Source of the DNA: Lysobacteraceae bacterium PS02340
Lineage (GTDB): Bacteria > Pseudomonadota > Gammaproteobacteria > Xanthomonadales > Xanthomonadaceae
Assembly (NCBI GenBank): GCA_029959605.1
Contig: JASCOC010000026.1
Coordinates: forward strand, 1-42,188
Reading direction: 5' to 3'
DNA: 42,188 nucleotides
Shown here: positions 1-7,872 of the stretch, piece after piece
Layout: each line of letters opens with the position of its first letter
How positions within the stretch are numbered: position 1 is the stretch's first letter
The notes under the pieces: generated by a model
The model's input: only the letters and a program-made list of their open reading frames with translations
Databases searched by the model: none
What the model was told of the DNA's origin: nothing
Program-made: the position numbers and the translations under genes

Positions 1-2
1 CC

Positions 3-53
3 GTCGCCGGCGGCGAGAGCAGCGTGTCGGCAGGCGCCGGTTTCAGCTGGTGA
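3..53 (+). CDS. C-terminal end of an outer-membrane beta-barrel protein (partial)
   Basis: The window opens inside a reading frame whose last 16 residues are VAGGESSVSAGAGFSW followed by TGA at 51-53. Alternating hydrophobic and small residues ending in an aromatic residue are typical of the last strand of outer-membrane beta-barrels, where the terminal aromatic is read by the BAM complex. The Ser/Ala/Gly-rich composition fits the anchor of a YadA-like trimeric autotransporter, but 16 residues cannot decide the family. It runs towards the AI-2E transporter gene, which is on the other strand. The 5' part lies outside the window. Confidence 0.4.
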   Translation, partial: VAGGESSVSAGAGFSW

Positions 54-61
54 GGAGCGGG

Positions 62-86
62 CCCGGGCCGGCAGCGCCGGCACGGG
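62..86. terminator. Hairpin between convergent genes
   Basis: A GC-rich hairpin (GCCGGC at 67-72 and 76-81, loop AGC, outer CCCG/CGGG pairing with a bulged A) fills the gap between the stop at 53 and the stop of the minus-strand transporter at 87. There is no T tract on either strand, so intrinsic termination is uncertain. It may act as a bidirectional mRNA 3' end. Confidence 0.3.
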
Positions 87-1208
87 TCAGGCGAGCAGGC
101 GAGCCCAGCCTTCGAAGCCTTCCACGCGCGCCAGCACCAGCTTCACGCAGACGATCAGCGGCACGGCCAGCAGCAGGCCGACGATGCCCCACATCCAGCC
201 GAACAGCATCAGCGCAAGGATCAGCATCAGCGGCGAGATCGCCATGCGGCGGCCGAGCACGATCGGGGTCACGAACTGGCCTTCGATCGTGTGCAGCAAC
301 AGATACACCGCCGCCGGAATCACCGGCGCCCAGGCCGCGTTCGGCCAGGTGCCGTCGTAGCTGACGAAACCCACCAGCAGCATCAGCAGCACGCCGATCA
401 GCGGGCCGACGTACGGCGCGAAGTTCAGCAGTGCGACCACCGTGCCCCACAGCAGGGCGTCCTGCAGCGGCAGCTGCATCCAGAACAGCACCCCAGCAAA
501 CACCGCGCCCAGCAGCGTGTTGATGATCGAGATCGTCAGCACGTAACGCGAGATCTCGTGCTCGATGGACTGCATGATGTCGACGGTCAGCTTGCGGCGC
601 TGGCGATCGGGCAGCATCGCGATCGCGTTCCGCTGCAGGTTCTCGCCGTAGACCATGAAGAAGAACGTCAGCAGCACGACGGCGAGCACCGAGGCCAGCA
701 TCTTCGGCGTCGCGACGATCGTGCGCCACGAACTGTTGTCCTGGATCTGCACGAGCTGCACGCGGCGCTGCGGGCGGTCCTCGGTGGCGCGCGCGAAGGA
801 TTCGGCGGCCTGGCTGGCCTGGTGTACCGGCTGCGTCATCGCCTTGAGGCGCGGCGCGAGCGTGCGCAGGGTTTTCGGTGCCTGCTGCACCCATTCGCTG
901 GCCGGGCCGTAGAGCTGCAGGCCGAGTGCGCCGGCGCCGGCGATGCCAAGCGTCAGCACCAGCAGGGCGCCGACGAAGCGCGGAATCCACAGCCGGCGCA
1001 GGGCGCGCAGCACCGGATTGCCGACCAGCGCGAAGAACACCGCCAGCAGAATCGGCAGGATCACCGTCTGCGCCGCCCACAGCGTCGCAAGCACGGCGAG
1101 CGTGGCCAGCACGATGACGGCGGTCGATGCACGCGGGCGCGGGGTGACCGGTGTCGGCGCCGGCAACGGCGCGTCGTCCTCCGGCGGGGGACTGATGGGT
1201 GTGCTCAT
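87..1208 (-). CDS. AI-2E family transporter (PerM-like)
   Basis: A 373-residue multi-pass inner-membrane protein. A short Pro-rich N-terminus is followed by a hydrophobic pair (about 30-75), a soluble stretch with many Arg/Gln (about 90-160), and five or so further membrane segments. The C-terminal half carries the conserved family block with NFAPYVGPLIG and the segment before GRRMAISPLMLI. This family (PerM/TqsA) includes exporters of autoinducer-2 and putative Na+/H+ antiporters, so the substrate here is unknown. The ATG at 1208 is preferred because it sits 22 nt after the preceding gene, and the frame upstream of it is Arg/Pro-rich noncoding sequence overlapping that gene. It is the last gene of the minus-strand run 4204-87. 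Confidence 0.9.
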   Translation of the reverse strand: MSTPISPPPEDDAPLPAPTPVTPRPRASTAVIVLATLAVLATLWAAQTVILPILLAVFFALVGNPVLRALRRLWIPRFVGALLVLTLGIAGAGALGLQLYGPASEWVQQAPKTLRTLAPRLKAMTQPVHQASQAAESFARATEDRPQRRVQLVQIQDNSSWRTIVATPKMLASVLAVVLLTFFFMVYGENLQRNAIAMLPDRQRRKLTVDIMQSIEHEISRYVLTISIINTLLGAVFAGVLFWMQLPLQDALLWGTVVALLNFAPYVGPLIGVLLMLLVGFVSYDGTWPNAAWAPVIPAAVYLLLHTIEGQFVTPIVLGRRMAISPLMLILALMLFGWMWGIVGLLLAVPLIVCVKLVLARVEGFEGWARLLA

Positions 1209-1230
1209 TGGCGGTCCGGGAACCGGGCGC

Positions 1231-1824
1231 TCAGCGCCCGGATTCCGACAGCTCGGTCGCCGCTTCCGCGGGACGCGGCTGCTCCGATAGCACTGGATCG
1301 GGACGTCCGCGATCCGTGCGCGGTGCCGACGTGACTGTCTCGGGCGTGACACCCGATGGCGTTGCACGCTGGGTCTGCGTGGCGCCCGAGGACACCACCT
1401 GCGCCGCTGCGGCGGCGCCTGCAGCCGCGGCGGCCTGCGTGTCCGCCGTGCCGTCCGTCTTGGCTGCGACATTGTCCGCAGCCGCGTCGGCCGTCTGCGC
1501 CGCGTCGTCCGCGGTCTCGGCGGCTTTCTCCGCGGTCGCCGCAGCCACGGTCGCCTGCACCGACGTCAGCAGTCCCGACAATGCACTGAGCAGCTGGATC
1601 GACTTCGGACCGCCCAGCTTGCCGAGCTTGGTCAACGCGCGCCGCGGCTCGAGATGACCGGTCGCAAAGCCCATCACCAGACCGGCGATGAGAATGCGCG
1701 GCGGTGTCCAGGCTTCGCGCCAGCTCGTGCTCAATGCGCGGTAGCGGTCGGTGGTCTGCACCACGCGACCGTCGACCAGCGTCTCGGCACGTTCGACGCG
1801 ATTCTTGAGGCCTTCGAAATTCAT
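1231..1824 (-). CDS. Ala-rich hypothetical protein of the YqjD/YqjE-type cluster
   Basis: 197 residues. The N-terminal half (1-95) is well composed, with basic and hydrophobic patches and one possible short membrane-associated stretch (ILIAGLVMGFATG, about 45-57). The C-terminal half is low complexity, dominated by Ala with Thr, Asp and Lys, and is probably disordered or coiled. I do not recognise a named family. The start overlaps the stop of the upstream holin-family gene (ATGA at 1824-1821), so the two are likely translationally coupled. In enterobacteria the yqjD-yqjE-yqjK cluster has a small third gene in this position; similarity here is positional only. Confidence 0.75.
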   Translation of the reverse strand: MNFEGLKNRVERAETLVDGRVVQTTDRYRALSTSWREAWTPPRILIAGLVMGFATGHLEPRRALTKLGKLGGPKSIQLLSALSGLLTSVQATVAAATAEKAAETADDAAQTADAAADNVAAKTDGTADTQAAAAAGAAAAAQVVSSGATQTQRATPSGVTPETVTSAPRTDRGRPDPVLSEQPRPAEAATELSESGR

Positions 1825-2348
1825 GACGCCTTCGCCTTGTCGGATGCGGACGTGGTCAGGGACGTCTCGTCCTCGTCGTCGTCATCGCCGTGTCCGGCTT
1901 CGGAGAACATGCCGAGGCGCGACAGCTGGCGACGCGTCGCATGCATGCCGGCATAGTCGAAGAACACCGAGACACGCCAGGCGGCGATCGCGGTGACGAC
2001 CAGGCTGATCAACGTGGCGATCGAAATCGACGCCAGCCACGACAGACCCCACGACTGCAGCAATGCAATCGCAGCGCCCATCGCGAGCAGCCAGGCCGAT
2101 GCGCCAAACACGACGGACACGGCGGACCATGCCAGCGCACGCCCGAGGGCACTGCGCGACAGCGCCATGTCGGCCGCGACCAGCTTGCGCAGGGCACGGC
2201 CGCTGTCGAGGCCGGAGCTGAAGGTTTCAGTGGCCGCCGCACGGATGCGGCGGATGCTTTCGTCGAGGTGCGGTGCTTCGCCGGGCGCACGATGTGCGCT
2301 GCCGGCGGGTTCCTCGCGCGGGTCTTCCCCGGTCACGCGCTCGGTCAC
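1821..2348 (-). CDS. Phage holin family / YqjE-like membrane protein
   Basis: 175 residues with an acidic, disordered N-terminus (1-45), a cytoplasmic segment, two adjacent membrane helices (about 72-95 and 103-125) and an Asp/Glu-rich tail containing DDDDEDE. Two close helices with flanking soluble tails are the layout of the YqjE/Phage_holin_3_6 family, which despite its name is a conserved chromosomal membrane protein and not necessarily a holin. The start is GTG at 2348, 12 nt after the DUF883 gene stops, with no good ribosome-binding site, so translation probably depends on the gene upstream. The 3' end overlaps the next gene by 4 nt. Confidence 0.75.
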   Translation of the reverse strand: MTERVTGEDPREEPAGSAHRAPGEAPHLDESIRRIRAAATETFSSGLDSGRALRKLVAADMALSRSALGRALAWSAVSVVFGASAWLLAMGAAIALLQSWGLSWLASISIATLISLVVTAIAAWRVSVFFDYAGMHATRRQLSRLGMFSEAGHGDDDDEDETSLTTSASDKAKAS

Positions 2349-2360
2349 GAAACGCCGCGC

Positions 2361-2717
2361 TTACTTGCTGCGCGCGAGCTTGGCGATGATCCAGCCGGCC
2401 GCGAACGCGGTGCCGAATGCGGCGATCGGACGCTCGCGGATCAGGTCCGCAGCGCTCTCGACCAGATCGCGGCCCTTGTCGAGCAGCACGTCGTACTGTT
2501 CCTTCGCGGCGGTGCCACCTTCCTCGAACGCGGCGACGCCGGCGATCGCGGAATCGGCGAGGTCGGACTTCACGGTCGCGCGGCCGAGCTTGAGCTCGTC
2601 ACCGGCCACGCTGGCGGCGTTCTTGACCGCGGCGCCTGCATCGCGGGCGGCCTGGGCAAGGTGCGAACCTGCCTCGCCAAGATGGGTCTTCACCGCGTCG
2701 GTCGAAGTGGGGCTCAT
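2361..2717 (-). CDS. DUF883 family protein (YqjD/ElaB-like, C-tail-anchored)
   Basis: 118 residues. An Ala-rich helical N-terminus (1-85) is probably coiled coil, followed by RERPIAAFGTAFAAGWIIAK, a single C-terminal membrane segment with small-xxx-small packing. YqjD, ElaB and YgaM of E. coli are C-tail-anchored proteins with this plan and bind ribosomes in stationary phase; that role is inferred here. The ATG at 2717 is chosen because GGAG lies 8 nt upstream on the minus strand and the frame before it is not protein-like. It heads the short same-strand group with the holin-family gene, 59 nt after the protease gene. Confidence 0.85.
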   Translation of the reverse strand: MSPTSTDAVKTHLGEAGSHLAQAARDAGAAVKNAASVAGDELKLGRATVKSDLADSAIAGVAAFEEGGTAAKEQYDVLLDKGRDLVESAADLIRERPIAAFGTAFAAGWIIAKLARSK

Positions 2718-2776
2718 GGTCGTGCTCCTGTCAGTTGGACGGTGCCACGCAAAGCGCGCGGCACGGGGGGATTGAG

Positions 2777-4204
2777 TCAACGCATGATCACGTCGGCGAT
2801 GCGTCCGCGACGTGAAATGCGCAGCACGAGATCGGCAGGACGGTCAGCCAGCGAGTCGCGGAAACCTGCGAGATCGCGGAACTGGCCACTGTTCGCCGCG
2901 AGGATCAGATCGCCCTCGCGCAGGCCGCTCTGGAACGCGCGGCTGCCCGATTCCACCGTCTCCACGAGCACGCCACCGGCGCGCTGGTTCTGGCGACGCA
3001 GCGCTTCGGGCAGGTCGGCGAACATCGCGCCGGTCAGACGCGCATCGACGCTCGCACCATCGCGCGGCAGCGCGGTCAGGCGCGTCTCGATCTTCACCGT
3101 ACGGCCATCGCGCAACACGTCCAGCGTCACCGGCGTATCGAGTGCCTGCAGACCCTGGAAGTTGCGCAGCGATTCGCTGTTGTCGATGCGCTCGCCGTTC
3201 GCCGCCACCACCACGTCGCCGGTGCGCAAACCCGCGCGTGCCGCAGGCGAGCCGCCATAAACGCGCGTGATCACCGCGCCGCGCGGCGTGTCGAGACCCA
3301 GGCCCTGCGCAATGCGCGCATCCACCGTCTGCGTGTCGATGCCCAGCGTGCCGCGCTGCACGCTGCCGGTCGTCGCCAGCTGCATCATCACGTTGCGGGC
3401 CAGGCCGATCGGAATCGCGAAGCCCAGGCCGATGTTGCCGGCCATGCTGCCGCGCGTGTTGAAGCTCGCGGTGTTGATGCCGACCAGCTGGCCGCGCAGA
3501 TTCACCAGCGCGCCACCGGAATTGCCCGGATTGATCGAGGCATCGGTCTGGATGAAGTTCTGGAAGCCGACGCCCGGCACGTTGCTGCGACCCACCGCGG
3601 AAATGATGCCCGAGGTCACCGTCTGTCCGAAGCCGAAGGGATTGCCCACCGCGACGACGAAATCGCCGACCTGCAGATTCGCGTCCTGCGCCAGCGGAAT
3701 CGCGGTGAGGTTGTCGGCCTTGATCCGCATCAGCGCGACATCGGTGTCGACGTCGGAGCCGATGAACTCCGCTTCCACCGTGCGGCCGTCGGCCAGCGTC
3801 ACCGACACGTCGTCCGCGCCTTCGATCACGTGGTGGTTGGTCAGCACGTAGCCCTGCTGCGCATCGACGATCACGCCCGAACCCAGCGACTCGTTCATCC
3901 GCTCCTGGTCGAGCTCAGGAAACATGCGGCGGAAGAAGGGATCGTTGCCGAACGGGCTCACGCGCACGCGCTGCTTCGCATGCACCGACACCACCGACGG
4001 CGTCACCGTCTTGAGCATCGGTGCCAGCGACGGCAAAGGCGCGCCGTCGACCGCAGCCGGCAAGGCGGCCATCGTCGGCACTGCGGCCACGGTGGCGGGG
4101 GTCGCGCCCGCGGGTTGCTGTACCACGTCGCGGATCGCGGTCGCGGCGAAGCCACCGAACGCGGCGGCGCAGGTCAGGGCGAGAAGTGTGGTCTTGGCGC
4201 GCAT
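2777..4204 (-). CDS. degQ: Do-family periplasmic serine endopeptidase (DegP/DegQ type)
   Basis: 475 residues with an N-terminal signal sequence or anchor (hydrophobic 6-23). The trypsin-like domain (about 60-270) has the triad H125 (in TNHHV), D155 (in DVALM) and S229 (in GNSGGAL). Two PDZ domains follow, about 285-380 and 395-472. It degrades or refolds misfolded envelope proteins; DegP/DegQ enzymes form cages controlled by the PDZ domains. The tail ending in DVIMR resembles DegQ more than DegP, but the distinction is not secure. ATG 4204 has GGGGA upstream and begins directly with the signal sequence; a 104-residue in-frame extension upstream is Arg-rich noncoding sequence. It is divergent from nrdJa, sharing the 4205-4740 region. 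Confidence 0.93.
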   Translation of the reverse strand: MRAKTTLLALTCAAAFGGFAATAIRDVVQQPAGATPATVAAVPTMAALPAAVDGAPLPSLAPMLKTVTPSVVSVHAKQRVRVSPFGNDPFFRRMFPELDQERMNESLGSGVIVDAQQGYVLTNHHVIEGADDVSVTLADGRTVEAEFIGSDVDTDVALMRIKADNLTAIPLAQDANLQVGDFVVAVGNPFGFGQTVTSGIISAVGRSNVPGVGFQNFIQTDASINPGNSGGALVNLRGQLVGINTASFNTRGSMAGNIGLGFAIPIGLARNVMMQLATTGSVQRGTLGIDTQTVDARIAQGLGLDTPRGAVITRVYGGSPAARAGLRTGDVVVAANGERIDNSESLRNFQGLQALDTPVTLDVLRDGRTVKIETRLTALPRDGASVDARLTGAMFADLPEALRRQNQRAGGVLVETVESGSRAFQSGLREGDLILAANSGQFRDLAGFRDSLADRPADLVLRISRRGRIADVIMR

Positions 4205-4418
4205 GGAGCGTCCCCTGTCGGCAGTGGGTCGGGATGATCGACACCGGAGCGTGGAATTCGGGTCGAAGACGGCCTCGATGCGCCGTCCGCGAGGCCAGCA
4301 GTGTGGCGCGCAGCATTTGAATCGGTGTTGAAAGCCGCATTCAGATGATGCGCCGGAATACCGCCGGCGACATCTGTCATAGGTCCTGCCGACAATCGCC
4401 GGTCGCCCGGATTTCCGG

Positions 4419-4448
4419 TTGACACCGGTCGGAGTCCGGGCGTAGCGT
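4419..4448 (+). promoter_or_regulatory. Candidate sigma-70 promoter of the nrdJa block
   Basis: A perfect TTGACA at 4419-4424 is followed after 18 nt by TAGCGT at 4443-4448, which keeps T1, A2 and T6 of the -10 consensus. Transcription would start near 4455, just ahead of the NrdR-like box, and leave a leader of about 285 nt before the nrdJa ATG. The -10 element is weak, so the call is moderate. Confidence 0.45.
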
Positions 4449-4463
4449 GGACCCCCGTCGCCG

Positions 4464-4479
4464 CCACTACATATTGGGT
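4464..4479. promoter_or_regulatory. NrdR-box-like operator
   Basis: CCACTACATATTGGGT agrees at 13 of 16 positions with the published NrdR-box consensus acaCwAtATaTwGtgt, including the central ATAT and the conserved C4 and G13. NrdR is the ATP/dATP-sensing repressor of ribonucleotide reductase genes. The site lies immediately downstream of the candidate -10 element, where binding would block transcription. NrdR is not encoded in this window. Confidence 0.55.
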
Positions 4480-4494
4480 GTCGGCGTTGGAAAT

Positions 4495-4510
4495 TCCCAA
4501 CACGTGGGGC
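4495..4510. promoter_or_regulatory. Possible second, degenerate NrdR box
   Basis: NrdR boxes usually come in pairs about 31-32 bp apart. Exactly 31 bp after the first box is TCCCAACACGTGGGGC, which matches only about half of the consensus positions but keeps C4, A6, A8, T11 and G13. The spacing is the main support. Confidence 0.25.
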
Positions 4511-4553
4511 TTTCAACGGTCAGCGGCACTTCGCAGCAAAGGGGATGCACGCG

Positions 4554-4655
4554 ATGGGTTCGAACGTCACGGAGAAGACGGCCCCAGGCCGCAACCGGCC
4601 CTGTGCCTGCACCCGCATCATTCTTTTGAATTCCGCACGGATCGACGGCGCCTGA
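4554..4655 (+). CDS. Possible 33-residue leader ORF upstream of nrdJa
   Basis: ATG at 4554 follows GGGG at 4541-4544 with a 9-nt gap and opens a 33-codon frame ending at TGA 4653-4655; an ATG at 4545 is in the same frame. The peptide starts MGSNVTEKTAPGRNRP and contains CACTR and the hydrophobic run IILL. A perfect hairpin (CGGCGC at 4646-4651, loop CTGAT, GCGCCG at 4657-4662) spans the stop codon. It lies wholly in the nrdJa leader. It could be a regulatory upstream ORF, a real small protein, or chance; I recognise no family. Confidence 0.25.
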   Translation: MGSNVTEKTAPGRNRPCACTRIILLNSARIDGA

Positions 4656-4740
4656 TGCGCCGACGGTCCGCTCGCGTCCGCAACACGTACACGACAGGCG
4701 ACCGGTCCACACCGGCGCGATTCCAGGAGCGCACAGCAGC

Positions 4741-6891
4741 ATGAGCACGGTTCGCCTCGCGGCGGTGAAGTCCGATCCCGGTCCGGAAATTCCGATGCAG
4801 CCCGCGTCGGACGACATCTGGGACAAGAAATACCGCCTCAAGACCAAGCAGGGCGTGGCCGTGGATGCCGACATCGACGGCACCTACCAGCGCGTGGCGA
4901 AAGCGCTCGCCGAGGCCGAGACCACCGTCGAGAAGCAGCGCCACTGGCACGAGCGCTTCCTGTGGGCGCTGCGCCGCGGTGCGATTCCCGCTGGCCGCAT
5001 CACGTCCAACGCCGGCGCGCTCGAACACAAGCCGGCGACCAGCACGATCAACTGCACCGTGTCGGGCACGATCGTCGATTCGATGGACGGCATCCTCGAG
5101 AAGGTCCATGAAGCCGGCCTCACGCTGAAGGCCGGTTGCGGCATCGGCTACGAGTTCTCCACGCTGCGCCCCAAGGGGGCGTTCGTCGCCGGCGCCGGCG
5201 CGTACACCTCCGGCCCGATGTCCTTCATGGATATCTACGACAAGATGTGTTTCACCGTGTCGTCCGCCGGCGGTCGCCGCGGCGCGCAGATGGGCACCTT
5301 CGATGTCAGCCATCCCGACGTGCGCGACTTCATCCGCGCCAAGCGCGAAGACGGCCGCCTGCGCCAGTTCAATCTCTCGCTGCTGATCACCGACGGTTTC
5401 ATGGAAGCCGTCGACACCGACGCCGACTGGCCGCTGGTGTTTCCGATCAACGAGAAGGAAACCGGCGACTTCGATCTCGCCGACGCCGAACAGGTGATCT
5501 GGCGCGAATGGCCGCAGACCAAGGGCTACGTGTCCCGCGACGACGGCCTCGTCGCCTGCAAGGTCTACGGCAAGGTCCGCGCGCGGCACCTGTGGGACAT
5601 GATCATGGTCTCGACGTACGACTACGCCGAGCCGGGGTTCATCCTCATCGACCGAGTCAACGAGATGAACAACAACTGGTGGTGCGAGACTATCCGCGCG
5701 ACCAATCCCTGCGGTGAGCAGCCGCTGCCGCCTTACGGCGCCTGCCTGCTCGGTTCGGTCAACCTCACCAAGTTCGTGCGCGAGCCCTTCACCGAGCGCG
5801 CGCGTTTCGACTGGGAGGAATACAAGGAAGTCGTGCGTGTGTTCACCCGCATGCTCGACAACGTGGTCGAGGTCAACGGGCTTCCCTTGCAGAAGCAGCG
5901 CGACGAGATCCTGCGCAAGCGCCGCCACGGCATGGGCTTCCTCGGTCTCGGCAGCACCGTGACCATGCTGCAGATGAAGTACGGCGAGCCCGATTCCTGC
6001 GAGTTCACCGAGCGCATCGCGCGCGAGATGGCCGTCGCCGGCTGGGAAACAGGTCTGACGCTGGCGCAGGAAAAAGGCCCGGCGCCGATCATGGAAGAGC
6101 GCTTCGAAGTCACCGCGGCCATGCTGCGCAAGCGCCCGGAAATGGCGCGCGACGGATGGAAGCTCGGCCAGGACATTCCCGGCAAGGTGCTGCACGCCAA
6201 GTATTCGCGCTACATGCAGAAGATCGCCGAGGTCGCGCCCGATCTCGTCGACCAGCTGGCCGAGGCGGGCGCGCGTTTCACCCACCACAGCTCGATCGCG
6301 CCCACCGGCACCATCTCGCTGTCGCTGGCCAACAACGCCTCCAACGGCATCGAGCCGTCGTTTGCGCATCACTACAGCCGCAACGTGATCCGCGAAGGCA
6401 AGAAGTCCAAGGAAAAGGTGGACGTCTTCTCGTTCGAGCTGCTGGCCTATCGCGAACTCGTCAACCCGAAGGCCATGCCGTACTCGGACGATGCCGACGC
6501 GCAGCTGCCGGATTACTTCATCGCCGCCGACGACATCACGCCCAAGGCGCACGTCGACGTGCAGGCCGCCGCGCAGATCTGGGTCGACAGCTCGATTTCC
6601 AAGACCGCGAACGTCCCAACGGATTATCCGTACGAGGACTTCAAGGACATCTACCGCTACGCGCACCAGCGCGGCCTCAAGGGCTGCACCACGTTCCGCT
6701 TCAACCCCGCCGCGTTCCAGGGCGTGCTGGTCAAGGAAGCGGATCTCGCCAACACCACCTACCGCTTCGAGCTCGAAGGCGGCGAAGTGCTGGAGGTCGC
6801 GGGTAACGAACAGATCGAATACGACGGCGAAATGCACACAGCCGCCAATCTGTTCGACGCGCTGAAGGAAGGGTATTACGGCAAGTTCTGA
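4741..6891 (+). CDS. nrdJa: Adenosylcobalamin-dependent (class II) ribonucleotide reductase, catalytic part NrdJa
   Basis: 716 residues. The enzyme reduces ribonucleoside diphosphates to deoxyribonucleotides using a thiyl radical made from coenzyme B12, so it needs neither oxygen nor an R2 subunit. The finger-loop motif NPCGEQPLPPYGAC gives the radical cysteine C324, with N322 and E326. C105 (in STINCTVSG) and C335 are the expected redox pair. The C-terminal part has the barrel motif HHSSIAPTGTISL. The protein lacks the zinc-ribbon tail of single-chain NrdJ enzymes; that piece is encoded separately at 8057-8839, as in the Pseudomonas nrdJa/nrdJb split. The start ATG has AGGAG 11 nt upstream, rather far. 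An NrdR-like box and a long leader precede it. Confidence 0.93.
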   Translation: MSTVRLAAVKSDPGPEIPMQPASDDIWDKKYRLKTKQGVAVDADIDGTYQRVAKALAEAETTVEKQRHWHERFLWALRRGAIPAGRITSNAGALEHKPATSTINCTVSGTIVDSMDGILEKVHEAGLTLKAGCGIGYEFSTLRPKGAFVAGAGAYTSGPMSFMDIYDKMCFTVSSAGGRRGAQMGTFDVSHPDVRDFIRAKREDGRLRQFNLSLLITDGFMEAVDTDADWPLVFPINEKETGDFDLADAEQVIWREWPQTKGYVSRDDGLVACKVYGKVRARHLWDMIMVSTYDYAEPGFILIDRVNEMNNNWWCETIRATNPCGEQPLPPYGACLLGSVNLTKFVREPFTERARFDWEEYKEVVRVFTRMLDNVVEVNGLPLQKQRDEILRKRRHGMGFLGLGSTVTMLQMKYGEPDSCEFTERIAREMAVAGWETGLTLAQEKGPAPIMEERFEVTAAMLRKRPEMARDGWKLGQDIPGKVLHAKYSRYMQKIAEVAPDLVDQLAEAGARFTHHSSIAPTGTISLSLANNASNGIEPSFAHHYSRNVIREGKKSKEKVDVFSFELLAYRELVNPKAMPYSDDADAQLPDYFIAADDITPKAHVDVQAAAQIWVDSSISKTANVPTDYPYEDFKDIYRYAHQRGLKGCTTFRFNPAAFQGVLVKEADLANTTYRFELEGGEVLEVAGNEQIEYDGEMHTAANLFDALKEGYYGKF

Positions 6892-7058
6892 GCATTGCCG
6901 CGACGCGTCGGCGGCAACGCCGGCGCGAAAACGGCGACGCTTCGTGCAGTCGCATCACCGTCGTATCCGTAATTGCTGCTCCCCTGTGCACCGGCTTCGC
7001 GCTACATTTCCGCCGCGGACGAAGTGCTCCGTAAAGTTCACTGACGAGGACACCCATA

Positions 7059-7754
7059 ATGAGTAACGGAAACGGGGTTGCAGACACCCTGACGCACGCC
7101 GCCGAAGACGTCGCCGAGAAGGCGAAGGAAATCGTCGCAGAGGTCAAGAAACGCGCGAACGCTGTCGCGAAATCCGCGAAGAAGAGCGCGCAGGATGCAG
7201 AGAAGACCGTCACCAAGCGCGTCACCAAGGTGCGCAAGGCCGCGACCAAGCGCGCCGAAACCGCGAGCAAGGCCGTGAGCAAGCGCGTGACCGCGGTGAA
7301 GAAGAAGCTGGCCGCCGCCAAGACCGCCGCGTCGTCCGAGATCGCCGCGCTCAAGCGCAAGGGCGCCGGCAAGACCACCGCGAAGAAGGCGACCAAGAAG
7401 ACCGCCAAGAAGACGACGGCGAAGAAGGCCGCCGCGAAGAAGGCCACGGCCAAGAAGACAGTCGCCAAGAAGTCGGTCGCCAAGAAGGCACCGGCGAAGA
7501 AGGCCGCCACCAAGAAGTCGGCGACCCGCAAGACCGCCGCCAAGAAGGCCGCGACCACCCGCAAGGTCAACGCGACCAAGAAGACCGTCAAGAAAGCGGT
7601 GAAGAAGGTCGCCAAGAAGGCCGCCGCCAAGACCGCGACCGCCAAGCGCAGCGTCGCCGCCCGCAAGGGCGTCGCCAAGAAGACGGTCAAGACCGCCAAG
7701 CGTTCGGTCGCCGCCAAGAAGGGCGCCACCAAGCGCGCGTCGAAGAAGGCCTGA
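7059..7754 (+). CDS. Histone H1-like, Lys/Ala-rich DNA-binding protein
   Basis: 231 residues. The N-terminal third (1-100) is a mixed-charge helical or coiled-coil region beginning MSNGNGVADTLTHAAEDVAE. From about 104 to the end it is an irregular array of AKK, TAKK, AAKK and VAKK units with almost no acidic residues, like eukaryotic linker-histone tails and the bacterial AlgP/Hc1 type. Such proteins bind and condense DNA non-specifically. GAGGA lies 9 nt before the ATG. It sits between the two parts of the split ribonucleotide reductase, 167 nt after nrdJa and 302 nt before nrdJb. The repeats are codon-degenerate at DNA level, so the array is kept by protein selection rather than recent duplication. 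Confidence 0.85.
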   Translation: MSNGNGVADTLTHAAEDVAEKAKEIVAEVKKRANAVAKSAKKSAQDAEKTVTKRVTKVRKAATKRAETASKAVSKRVTAVKKKLAAAKTAASSEIAALKRKGAGKTTAKKATKKTAKKTTAKKAAAKKATAKKTVAKKSVAKKAPAKKAATKKSATRKTAAKKAATTRKVNATKKTVKKAVKKVAKKAAAKTATAKRSVAARKGVAKKTVKTAKRSVAAKKGATKRASKKA

Positions 7755-7770
7755 TCCATCTGCTTCAAAG

Positions 7771-7793
7771 CCGCGCTCTCCATGAGAGAGCGG
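7771..7793 (+). repeat. Imperfect hairpin downstream of the histone-like gene
   Basis: CCGCGCTCTC / GAGAGAGCGG with a CAT loop forms a 9-bp stem with one G-A mismatch. It begins with AAAGCC like the two repeats after it and may be a decayed relative. No T tract follows. Confidence 0.35.
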
Positions 7794-7799
7794 TCGCTC

Positions 7800-7852
7800 A
7801 AAGCCCCTCTCCCTCCGGGAGAGGGGTTGGGGTGAGGGAAGGACGATGTCCC
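7800..7852 (+). repeat. REP-like intergenic repeat, copy 1
   Basis: Begins AAAGCCCCTCTCCC, contains a perfect 10-bp stem (7804-7813 with 7817-7826, loop TCC), then TTGGGGTGAGGGAAGGACGA and ends GTCCC. Hairpins of this CCCCTCTCCC/GGGAGAGGGG type are common dispersed elements in xanthomonad-like genomes. The second copy 20 nt on shares both ends but has a different loop. Confidence 0.6.
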
Positions 7853-7872
7853 GATCTCCACCACTCAGTTCT

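Noticed and set aside
87..1472. Longer start for the AI-2E transporter at 1472
   Set aside because: The added 88 residues are Arg/Pro-rich and overlap the opposite-phase Ala-rich gene; ATG 1208 gives a normal family length.
4480..4740. Cobalamin riboswitch in the nrdJa leader
   Set aside because: I looked for the B12 box and the CGCAACTG core. GTCACGGAGAAGACGGCC and GGCCGCAACCGG resemble parts of it, but they are in the wrong order and the conserved core is not complete.
4618..6837. A 739-codon open frame on the minus strand opposite nrdJa
   Set aside because: It is the mirror of a conserved, motif-complete gene; high G+C at third codon positions keeps the opposite frame open. Its product is rich in Arg, His and Val without any domain.
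7359..7754. Tandem DNA repeat in the histone-like gene
   Set aside because: The repetition is of Lys/Ala codons with varying synonymous codons and spacing, so it reflects protein composition and not a DNA repeat array.
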